Origin: Yamagishiella unicocca
Lineage: Eukaryota > Chlorophyta > Chlorophyceae > Chlamydomonadales > Volvocaceae
Direction: 5' to 3'
Assembly: GCA_003116995.1 (NCBI GenBank)
Contig: BDSL01000042.1
Location: forward strand, 730,587-794,586
Length of the DNA: 64,000 nt
In this document: in pieces, positions 33,460-43,746 of the stretch
Layout: every line of letters starts with the position of its first letter
Numbering within the stretch: position 1 is the stretch's first letter
Position numbers and translations under genes: made by a program
Notes under the pieces: model-generated
What the model was told of the DNA's origin: nothing
The model's database searches: none
The model's input: the letters and a program-made list of their open reading frames with translations, nothing else

Positions 33460-36369
33460 ATGTCCATAATGTTTCACACGAGCTCCTCGCTTCAGCATCT
33501 GGCTGGCGCGCTTTTTGGCTATCAGAGTAGATCATTGCTTATAAGAAGTGCTTGTAGCTGCTTTAGCTCGGCCGCGGCTCCTCCTGGCCAATCAGCGGCC
33601 ATCATCAAACAGCTTCGCGAGCGGAGCGGTGCACCTATCGCTGATGTAAAGGTAAGATAAGGATAGATATGACCAACCATAGCGTCCTGCAATGCGCCCC
33701 GTCTTTCCGACGGCGGGACAGCCACTTGTGTCGCTGGGTACTCACGGGACAGCGATAGGCGCCGCCAGTGTCACCCACTTAGCTCCGACATTCGCTATAA
33801 TACGACTGTGACTTACAGTAACCCACACGATACCTCCACTTGCGGGTTGTCTTTGCGCGCATCGCCGCGTCCCTTGTGCTGCGTGCGTCCCCTACAGTCC
33901 CCTACCGCAACGATAAGTCGCCCCACCAGCACGTCTCCTGTTATCACGCATTCCTCGATACGCGCCATACCCTCCCTCACAAACTGATGCGCTGCCTCCC
34001 ATCTAACACCGACAGAATATGCTTGTTGAGAACGGCTGGGACGTGGATAAGGCCTACGACGCACTCCGCAAAAAAGGCCTCGCAGCTGCGGCAAAGAAGG
34101 CGTCGCGCCACGCCTCTGAAGGCCTTGTCGGCGCCTCCTTTGCCGCCTCCCCGCTTGCATCCTCCTCTTCCACCGCCAGCAGTAGCCCGGCTGGCGGAGC
34201 GGGGTCAGTTGTGGTGGTTGAGCTCAATAGCGAGACGGACTTCGTGGCTCGCAACTCGATGTTCCAGGAGCTGCTGCGGGAAGTGATGGGGGCGGCGCAC
34301 TCGCTGGGGCAGGCGGCGGCAGTGGGGCCCGACCACCAAATGGATATGGACCAGGTGGGTGCAGGCTGCTCGGGATCTTCGTCTTGAGGACCTCCTCTGA
34401 CCACCGCAGCCGCGACCACGTTCATTCTCCGAGCATTAAACCTCCAACCGTTTCCCGGGCGCCCGCAGCTGCTCGCCGCGCGCACCCCGTCAGGGCCCTC
34501 GGTTTCGGAGGCGGTGACCCAGTTGGCGGCGCAGGTCCGAGAGAATGTCAGGCTACGGAGGGCGTACCGAGTAGACAGCGGAGGTGCTCAGGGGGAAGGG
34601 GACGTGCGGGGTCGGGGGCTGGGGCGAGGGGACGCCAGGGGGGCGAGGTCCAGGTTCCGTGGGCGTGCGGTGTGTTGAGCAGCTACAATGGTTGCGTTTG
34701 GGGAGACGAGTCCGTAAAAACACGTAGTACGCCAGCCAGCTCCCGACACGCTTCGTCTGCTTCCACCTTCCCTACGCCTTTGCGTGCACGGACATGACCA
34801 ACGGCAACTGTGCCGCTGCTACGCCTCCACCGCCACCGACGCTCGTCCAGGCGGCCTCGTCTACTCGTACGTGCACCAGGCGGCCGCGCCTGGATTGGGC
34901 AAGCTGGCGTCGGTGGTGGTGCTTCGGTCAGACCGCGGGGCTCCGCTGTCCCAGGTGCGGGGCCGGTGGAGCGGTGGTGGCCCCGGGGAGGCCTGGAGCT
35001 GGTGACCTGCGGCGAGCCGGGGGTTCGAGGAAGACCGGGCGAGCCGGGGGGCTCCCGCTGCTCCTGTGGCTCCCAACCGTTGTTGTCCAATCCCCAGTCA
35101 GTTCACCTTTTACTCCCTTCCGCGGAATCACCCCCAACTCCCTTCCGCATATCGCCCCCAACAACCTTCCGCGTATCGTCCCCAACTCCCTTCCGCGGTA
35201 TCATGCCCAGCTGCATGCCATGGCCTTACTGCGCTACGTTTTCTCCTGCAATGCCCCCTCCCGTTGTTAGGATGCCGAGGCCGCGTCAAGCAGTGCCAGC
35301 TCACTCTTGCAGGCTGCAGGCGAGGGCCTGGCCATGCACGTGGCGGGCATGCGGCCAGCCTACCTGACCCGTGGATCCGTGCCAGCTGACGTGATCGACA
35401 AGGAGCGGACGCTGCTGACGCAACAGCTGCAGCAGGACGAGCTGTTCCGGAACAAGCCACCGCAGGTGAGAGCGGGCAGCGGAGCGCAGTGGGGGTTGGG
35501 GCGTGGGGTTACGCGGCTTGGAGCGGAGCGACCTGGCACGTGCCAGCGTCCACACGTACCCACCGCATAGCAGCATAGTCCCGCGTGGCCGGCCAGTCAA
35601 CCGGCGCCGTGCTCCTGAAATTGGGGCCCCGCACCGCCGCGTCTCCAGGTGCTTTCCAAGGTGGTTGAGGGCCGCCTGTCCAAGGTGCTGGCGGAGTGGT
35701 GCCTGGCGGAGCAGCGGTACGTACTGGACGAGGCGACCACGGTCGAGCAGATGATGTCCAGGTGCGGACGCGGGGCCGGGAGCGGCCGGGGGAGGGAGTG
35801 GGGGGCCGATGTGGTATGAGCATGGTGGACAATGCTGCGGTGAGGAAGGAACGCTGCGTTGGAGAGATGATGTACAGGGGCGTACAGGGGCGAGGGGTCA
35901 GGCCCCTCGCGGAAGGCGAGGCGATGGTGGAAGGCGAATCTTCGAGCAAGCAGGGGTTCATGTGCTGGGCGCATGTACAACGTGGCCGGACCAGGACCGT
36001 GGGGACGGGGATGCGCGGCCTCTCTCTGTAATCCGATAACCTTAAGCCAGCGTCCTTAGCGCTGAGGACGTTGGCTGGCAGGTTATCGGATAACACTGAG
36101 CAAACTCGCCGCAGTTCCTTCTGCGCTTGCGTCCCTTCACGCACACCTCATCACCCTTTTCTCTTCTGTCGTTTATGAATGACCCCAAAAAATCGCTACC
36201 TGAGTGTCAACGCGCGATATTCCTCCTCCATCTCACCAGGCTGCGGAAGGAGTCTGGTCGGCCCGCAAACGTGTGCAGCTTCTTGAGGGTGCAGTGCGGC
36301 GAGGGGCTGGGCGCCAAGGGTGGCGGCGACTTTGCGGCCGAGGTCGCCCGCATCGTCAGTGAGGCGTAG
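33460..36369 (+). CDS. Elongation factor Ts, organellar (probably mitochondrial), 7 exons, ~418 aa
   Basis: Model: join(33460..33651, 34016..34354, 34469..34583, 34740..34954, 35313..35465, 35649..35761, 36240..36369). The third donor and fourth acceptor (34583/34740) are the least certain; a donor at 34570 is possible. EF-Ts promotes GDP/GTP exchange on EF-Tu. The N-terminus ([20 protein letters not shown]..., then [15 protein letters not shown]) is a mitochondrial-type presequence. Next comes the UBA-like start [17 protein letters not shown], then [19 protein letters not shown], the EF-Tu-contact motif SETDFVARN (~136-144), [36 protein letters not shown] and the C-terminal [17 protein letters not shown]. 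It is a single-copy factor, unlike the chloroplast EF-Ts/PSRP fusion of Chlamydomonas, supporting a mitochondrial role. An Ala/Ser-rich insert (residues ~97-120) separates the N-domain from the core. Confidence 0.88.
36029..36093. repeat. Inverted repeat / hairpin in last EF-Ts intron
   Basis: Arms ATCCGATAACCT and AGGTTATCGGAT flank an inner stem GCCAGCGTCCT / AGGACGTTGGC around a short loop, giving a near-perfect 65-bp palindromic hairpin. It could be the remnant of a foldback element or a stable intronic RNA stem. Confidence 0.85.
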
Positions 36370-37492
36370 GTGTGCGCGGGCAGGGCCCGAGTGCTGGCAG
36401 AAGGGGCAGGAGGCAGTGGCGGCGGTGTTTGGTATGGGTCGGCGACGGGGACAGGGCGGAGGGGAAGGGGGGAAGCGGAGGGGAGAGGTTGTGGAAAGGT
36501 ATGGTGGAGGGAGGCCGAGAAATAATGCTCCTAGTTGCCGGTGTCACAGTGCTGCAGCGCCAGCAGCAACCGCAGTGTGGTAGGATTTGCAGGGATGTGC
36601 TGAGCTCAGCAGCGGTGCGCTGCTAAAGGCTGTTGATTCGGGCTTGCTTAGGAATGACGGACCTGTCCCAACTGATGCTGCGACAGCAGCTCAAGGCTAA
36701 AAGACGTGGTCAAGTGGGACATTCGGACCAGGCAACTGGGTTCGGGATTGCCTTACTTCTTAACAAGGAACACATGCTATTCGTGTGAATGTCACCGCAC
36801 TTGTCAGTTCCGACGCAGCCGTTCCTGTGTGGCGTCGCTTCGTTGGCGTCGCTTCGTTGGCCATTAGCACCGAGCTTTGATTGCTCCAAGCAGCGTAGCA
36901 AGGATCATGTGTATGAAGCCAAGCTGGGTAAAATATGTCACTGCGTTGCGGTATACACGGCTGAAAGGAACCAAAATGAACAGCGCGCCAAAACAACGCG
37001 GCTGTTCAGCTGCCTTACAAGCTGCCGCAGCATGTTGACGAAAGTGGTTCCGTATGCACCTGAGGATTTATCCACAAACTGCTATGGTGCACCTAGTAGG
37101 TCGCCTCGCTTCTCCGGCTTCAATTCCTGGCATCCCGCGCTTTGGGGCCCTGCCGGGCCCGGCCGCACTTATTGGGTTGTAAACCACATGCAGAGATGAA
37201 ATGTTTAGAGCAGTTTACCAATAAATAATTATACCGGCGAGGCGAAGTACTTTGCTTGTTGTACGGCATTTAAGGCCATGACGAGAGGCAAGTTCACAAA
37301 GGCCAGAACCACCCCAAAGGCGCCCTGTTTCGTCATTGTTAACATTGTTCTTCGCTCCACTAGACTCTGCGGTATATATACATTCACGGCGCTTGTACAC
37401 CTCCGCGTTCCTAAGCGTACCTTCCTGTCAGGCGGCTCCGATAACCTGTGCTTAGGCGCGTGAGCTCGCTTTTGCTCTGTGCAGAAGCCCAA
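36370..37492. other. Intergenic region (EF-Ts 3' UTR and GATA gene promoter)
   Basis: Spans 1.1 kb between two same-strand genes. TGTAA at 37178-37182 is a possible distal poly(A) signal. A nearly exact direct repeat (gtcgcttcgttggc) occurs at 36832-36860. No gene is supported. Confidence 0.5.
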
Positions 37493-39668
37493 ATGGCGGA
37501 GCTCTATCGTTTCGAGAGCTATCCTCCGGTAAGCGGTATTTCCGTGCGTGGGTCGCGCCGAGCGCGGGAGGACGTCGGACGCTGTCCTCGACCCACGCAG
37601 CCCTGGCTGTCTTGTTGCTGCAGGTAATGGGCACTGAGTATATAGTACCTGAAGATTACATGGCTTCCAGCCGAGAGGGAAAGGTGAGCGGGGCACTTTC
37701 TCTCACGCGCGCGGACAAGGGCAGGATTACGCGGCGTCCTCTCCGACGTCGGCGGGTTACTCAACGGCACAGTATTCAATCCCGTATGCATTTCCTTTCT
37801 TTCAGGATGGCTGCGCAAGTTCAGTCTGGGCGCACAAGGGCGCCGCTAATGTGCTCGGCGAGTCTCGCATGAACGTGCGCGCTCTTAGGCCTGGAGCTAA
37901 GCGGTTTACGTGCAACGGGGGGATGCTACGGCCTAGCACTCCACCGGAGACGGCGCCGCTCGCGGTGCCGGAGTCGCGCTTCGTCCGGTGCGACAACGAC
38001 CTCGGGAGCTCGCCCGTCGCAGCGCCGATGCCACCACACCAGCAGCCGAGCCCGTCACTGCCCGTGACTGGCCAATATTCTTTCGGAGTAATCAAGACGG
38101 ACATCCACGTATCGCCGTTTGCTGCGCTTGCTTCCCAGTTTCTCGACAATGACCTCGAGGACGAGGTCTTGGGGCCGCGGATGGGACTTCTGTGGCCTGA
38201 AACGGCGGATATGCACAAGAAAACAGAGAAAAGCTGTGTTGACCGTTCAGAGCCTAGCGCTATGGAAGTCGTCCATTTCACGGAGCTGCCCTCGCCGCCC
38301 GCGCGGCGCACGATGGAGGGCGTCGCCGCCGCCGCGGCTCCGGCCTCGCGTAGCGACGATGCCGTGGCGCCCACTGCTGTGACGCCCGCTGCTCTGAAGA
38401 CGGAGAACGAAGATCAGAACCCGAGGGATAAGCGTCACGAGGCCATCGTCCGCCTTGCCTCGACGGTATCCGAGAGGCTCCGCATGCTGGTGGTCGGGCA
38501 TTCCAGTGACTGCGGTCGCAGTGGCGAGGAGGCCGCCTTCTCAGCGGCCAAGCCCGCCACCGCCGCCGCCAGTCAGCCGCGGACCCCCGCGTGCTGCATG
38601 GAAAGCGCCGCCGACCATTGCTCAGCGGCGTCCACCGGCGCGCCCTCCCTGGCGTCATCGGACGCCACCACATCGCTCTCCTCACGGTCCTCCCTGGACC
38701 GCGACTCCGGCGTCGCGGAGTCGAAGGAGGCCAAGGACGCGAATGAGGACACGGAGGCGAACAGCGCCGCCGCCGCCTGCGTTGGTCCCGCTGTCGACGC
38801 TGGGCTGGCGAGCGCGGCAGCGCAGCCCCAGCAGCCCCAGCGGGGCCGCCGGAGAGTAAACCCCGCGCCGTCGCAACCTGCGCCGCAGCAGCGCGAGAAG
38901 CGCCGGGCCGCAGCTACCGTGGCGGCAGCGGTGGTCGTGGTGGCGGCGCGTGACGACGACGACGATGAGGACGACGACGAGGACTACATCGGGAGCGAGA
39001 AGCTGGTCGGTGCCACCGGTCGCCGCGGCGCGAAGCGAGTCAAGAAGAGTAAGTGCCGGACTCTTTTCACATCCTCGCGTCGACCATGCTCCTATCAAGG
39101 GGTTATTGCTGCTGCCAAGCTGCAGCCGCTTCTTGATGGGACCTGCGCCCAGGGGGCGTTTTGTCCAGTTAGGACGCGGATGTGGGTTCAGCGATGGTAG
39201 CACCTACCTCGTCCCTTGACGTCATTTGTGTTCCCCTCCCATCTGCAGGCGGGGGCGCCACACCTCGCCACTCGGCGAAAAGCAACGTCACCTGTCGCAG
39301 CTGTGGCGCCAAGGAAACCCCGCAGGTACGGCGGTCGGAGGGTTTCAGCGGGTCCGCTTTATTCGTGCGGCTGACGCGGTGACGCATACAGCTCCGCCGC
39401 TTAGGAGCACTACGGCCTGTTGTAGTTTTGGGCGGGGGCATGCGGGAGGCAGGCGCTCGGCAGGGGATAAATTGTTTTGGATGTCCCTGTCCGTCAAGGG
39501 CAAAACCTCGAAACGCCTGTTGCCCCCCCACGGCCCTGTGCTGTTTGCTTGCAGTGGCGCTGCGGACCTGAGGGCCCTCGTACACTCTGTAACGCCTGCG
39601 GAGTCCGCTTCAAGAAGGGCCTGATGGGGCCCAACAAGGAGTGCAAGAAGCGCCAGATGGGCCTATGA
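37493..39668 (+). CDS. GATA-type zinc-finger protein, 5 exons, 509 aa
   Basis: Model: join(37493..37528, 37624..37683, 37806..39048, 39249..39325, 39555..39668), all phases consistent. The short first exons encode [12 protein letters not shown] and [13 protein letters not shown]. Exon 3 is a long (414-aa) Ala/Ser/Pro-rich, probably disordered region with an acidic run (residues ~380-395, many Asp/Glu) next to a basic patch ([11 protein letters not shown]) that could be a nuclear localisation signal. The last two exons form one zinc finger, [15 protein letters not shown] then [13 protein letters not shown], with C-x2-C-x18-C-x2-C spacing at ~462-487, as in plant-type GATA factors. An intron interrupts the finger after TPQ, as often in GATA genes. 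It is likely a DNA-binding transcription regulator of (A/T)GATA(A/G) sites. The target genes cannot be inferred. Confidence 0.9.
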
Positions 39669-42600
39669 GCCTGTGGCAGCGACCCTCCGACCCCATCCTG
39701 GGCGAGGGGGTTCAAGGGTGTGTCTTGTGAGGCTCGAAGGCCCAGGATGGCGCACTGGATGCAATGCGGACAAGACCCCGTGGATGAGCGCTGGGAGCCT
39801 TAGGTATCATGGGCGACCGGCGGCTTAGCCTACTACATACATTTGTTGTCTCTGGCGCGGGTACGGCCTGCGATATGTTTGAGCAACGAAATGATAGGCT
39901 GCTGACGCCGTGCCCCGATGCCGTGCTGGGCCCGAGGGCGGGTCTAAAATGTAGTACAGACATCGTAGCTAAATACGTTAGCACAGCAGGAAGAGCCTGC
40001 ACGCGGTATGTAGCGAAGCCGGCCGCGTGGCGTGCGCCCCAGCGGAAGGCGGGATGGGACAAAAGGAACATAGCACTGTTGTCTGTGGTGTCGTGAACTG
40101 TACGGGTGTACGTGAGGTCAGGGGTCGAGCTCCTCGCCATAACACGACGTCCGGTGGGGATTCCGCCTTACGGCCTGCAGTGATGTACGATTAGACTTAA
40201 AAAAAGTAGGGGTAGGATGTGTGCCAATGCGCGAGCATGGCCAGCTGTCGCGATTTGAACAGCCCGCCCTGGACTGTTCTGGATCTTGCGTGCGGCTCGT
40301 CATGATCCAAGAACATTGTTGACCGCGTTGCTCTGTCGCCGGTTAGCTGGATGATGGACCGAGTGGATTCTTGAGTGCGTTAAGAACGGAGGAGTAGGAC
40401 GCCTGTTCGCTCAGAGCTGGGGGGCGTTTACGTGTTATTAGATGATGTGCCTTCTCCCGTGAATTCGCGCGTGGATTGCGTGGATTCCCGTTTAGGCCGG
40501 GCCTGGATTTGGGCAGTAGCTTTCTTCTGCGGCCATGACCGTCCAACTATCTGGTCTTTCGCGGACGCCCATTGTGACACCGCTGTGGGTTGTCGTCTTG
40601 GTGGGCACCAGGGACGCAGGAGTTGGTGGGGCGTTTGCTGCCCGGGCTGGCAGGCTGCTGGTTGCTGGAGTGGGGGTAGGACCTTCCCATGTTGACGCCG
40701 CTTCCGGATCAGGATGCCCTGGGTGTGAACTTTCGCTCTAGCGGAAGTGGTTTTCTTCTGGTGGAAGCTTCCGAACGGCTGCCAGAGATGCGGATTGGAG
40801 GCGGCCGTCGGGGTGCCGAACGGAGGGGCAGCTCCGATGAGCTGGATGTGCTTCTGGGTACGGTGTGTCGGTTGCTCCTGAAATAAATATATGAAGGCGG
40901 TACGCCGTTTTCAGGCCGACAGTAAAAAGCAATACGCCGCCGCAGTGTGTCGCTGCGCGGACGGGTGTGGCGTCGCTTGGAGTGCGAGTGTTGGGGCCTG
41001 TATTTTTGTTCGTCTCGCGGTTGCGCATACACATGTCTTATATTGGACGTCCTAAACATCGTTAGTTCATCGTAGTGTAGCTTGTATCCTATCATCATCA
41101 CCTGGCTGGCGGATGGAGGGGTGTCAGACGACCAACCAGTCCGCCACACACCCTTCTGGGCGGCTGAGGTGACCCGCTTCACGTGCTGCGCTGTCTGTGC
41201 AGGTATGGCCTGTTCTGCTCGAGGCGGTGGGTAGGGAAGCGGGCACCATATACATTGTAGGAGAGGAGAGTTTGTTCGAGAGCAACGGCGTGGTGGGCTA
41301 CACCGAAGGACGGACTCTGGCAGCCACGCATGGAGATTTTAGTGTGCGTTTGGGGGTCGAGACGTTGATCGCTTATTGTTGTTCGGCTTGCGGGCTGGCT
41401 TATTACGTCGTCCCAAGTTAAGACCATACGCCCATACCAGGAGCTGTGTTGCCTCCCTGCTTATAGTGTGTATTGTCAGTTGTGTTAGTTGCCGCCATTG
41501 TAGCCTGGTCTTCGTGCAGGCCATGCGGTACTCTGATTGAGCATAACTAAGCATGCTGATCGCATGCGCAAAAATGACAAAATCAGGCATTATCCATACG
41601 ACAAAAGCCCCCAAAATACGTGTGTTTTGTGTTTGTTGCCTTGGTGCAACGTGTTGCCGGATCTCTGGCGCGGTCATTTTTGTCTTCTGCATTTTGCGTT
41701 TGCGTCTGTGTGTACCGCCGTAGCTACGTACACACAACCATTACATCTTCCCATTCGTTTTCTTTTTGCCCTCGGACGTTGTCCTCTTTTGCTGCAAAGA
41801 GAGGCTAGGAACTTGGAATAGCGCTGCCGTGCGATATGCAGTGGCTTTGGGGACTCGACAGTTCACGTCCTTAGGGTACCATGGCGGTAGTGAAGCGGCT
41901 GCTGTGAAATTACGCCTTTTGGCATAAAGCTCCCCCTTGGTTCTGGCCTGACGGCGACGTGAAGTTGCTTTTTCGTGCGCTTTGCGAGGTATTAGGTAGC
42001 TGGGAGGGCAGTCTCCCCTCCTCCGCGGTGACCCTTCGGTGACCTAGGTGTCGTTAATGAGAAAGTAAAAAATGCGTGCGGCGCGTTACTCCGTTTGCTG
42101 TCGTCGGAGCTGATGGAACAAGCGGTCCTGTAATATTTTAAGCGGACTCGATACACTATTCGTGCGTTGCCGCGGTGCCACCGGAAACAGTATTGACACC
42201 GGAAACCTGCCTTTGATACGGTGAGATTGAGGTTCTGTCTCTTTTACCTCCTTCAATGTCAGACGATGTGCCCGATGGTTCTACCTTTTGGTCTGGAACC
42301 CACTGTCACATGTACTACTGCCGGAAACAGGGAACAGCGTTGTCACCGGAAGCATGTCCTCAATGCTCTACCGGTATACGCGTAGGGTAGCTGCCAGCCT
42401 GCATCAGCAAGTGAGGTAGAGCAACCTGCACGCGCACGGCTATAATAACCGCACAAACAAGCGAACGCATCCCGCAGACGTGAAGGAGCGTGGGCGTTGA
42501 GCGCAATACGGCGCAATCACATCACGTTGGTTGCAATGGCAGTTACGCTTTCCTGTCGCTGTAATTCCAACATGGCGGTAGCCTGCATTAGAACAGGCTG

Positions 42601-43746
42601 AAGTGTAGGACACTGGTAGCTGTCTTGGGACTCAATGGCGATTTTGTTTGAGTCCAGGAGCACAGGTTATCACCGCAAGCCTTCATCAGGCGCCTTCACA
42701 TGAAAAACCTCAAGTAGGACAACTTGTGGTTTTCCAGGAAATTATTGTACTCTTCTCTCTTTTAGGGTCCTCGTCATATGTCCTGTCATAGTTGCCCCTC
42801 TTCCCCCCCCCCCGGGACCCCTATGCGCCGGGACCGGAAAGCAACTCACGAACTACGAAGGGGCCAGGAGCGCTAGGGCTGCTGTGAACTGTCCAAAACA
42901 ATGTATAGTTAATATGCGAAAACTCGCGAATTAGTCCGCGAGCTGCCCGGTGACCGCCCGAGAACCGCGCATCTTATCACACATCGGCCAGGAGCGAAGC
43001 AGCAAAGCCAGGCTGTATAGGACTTAAACACTAATAGGAACAATAGAAGCTGCAAATTAGCGCAAGAGGCTGCGCCCGTTGCTCCGGCCGTGCGTATCGA
43101 CACCGCGCTCTGATCTGCCCTCCTCGTCCGTCGCCCATTACAGATGGCATTTATGACGACTCTCTCCTAGAGTCTACAACCTAGCTCGGAGTGCGCCGGC
43201 TCCGAGGACTTTCGTGCGCGATGACGTCATGAGTATTAATATATATTGTCTGGGGCAGTTCAAAGCAGCCCTAGCGCTCCTGGCCCCTTCGTAGTTCGTG
43301 AGTTGGATTCCGGTCCCGGCGCATAGGGGTCCGGGGGGGAGGGGAGGACAAAGTTGCCGTAGAGCTCGCAAGACTGCCCTTGGACGCAAGTGCTGAAACC
43401 ATGGCCTCAACTTTGTACTCATGGTGCCTGCACGGTGCTTCAATATTGCCGCGCAGTAGTCCATATCGGCCTTGCCGAAACGAAGGCGTAGCTACTCGCC
43501 AACTGCTTTGCGGTTGGGGCCAGGCCTACTAACAGTAAAACATACATACTTAACCTGCTTTCTTGTCCATCACATCACATCCGTGATCAATTCCCCTTAC
43601 ATTATCTCTCCACTGCCCTGAATCTTCCAAAAAGACCGCTACGTTGCTGGGCGTGTGGAGCGGCCCTTTCCGGCCCTAGCCCACAGCTCCTTCAAACCTT
43701 CGACATCAAATAGTATTTATTTTTATAGGTCGCGCACAAGGGCAAA
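39669..43746. other. Gene-poor region with a MITE-like element
   Basis: A 4.1-kb stretch with lower GC and no splice-compatible exon chain on either strand. It contains the inverted-repeat element at 42790-43360. A pair of CCGGAAACAG...TTGNCACCGGAA blocks occurs at ~42180-42215 and ~42318-42350. Part of the left end must be the GATA gene's 3' UTR and part of the right end the Ro60 promoter. Confidence 0.6.
42790..43360. mobile_element. MITE-like element with ~115-bp terminal inverted repeats
   Basis: The left arm (~42802-42918) and the reverse complement of the right arm (~43230-43358) match over ~115 bp. The best 80 bp (starting gacccctatgcgccgggacc) differ at about 5 positions. The ~310 bp between the arms is unrelated and has no transposase-sized frame. 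C-rich runs mark both outer ends. The size and structure fit a non-autonomous DNA transposon. No target-site duplication could be fixed by eye, so superfamily is unknown. Confidence 0.8.

Noticed and set aside
40230..40270. Possible tRNA T-arm (TTCAAATC on minus)
   Set aside because: The stem does not pair and no matching acceptor or anticodon arm is present.
42909..43103. Small frame inside the MITE-like element as a transposase fragment
   Set aside because: It has only 64 codons, no DDE-like motif, and lies in the non-coding core of the element.
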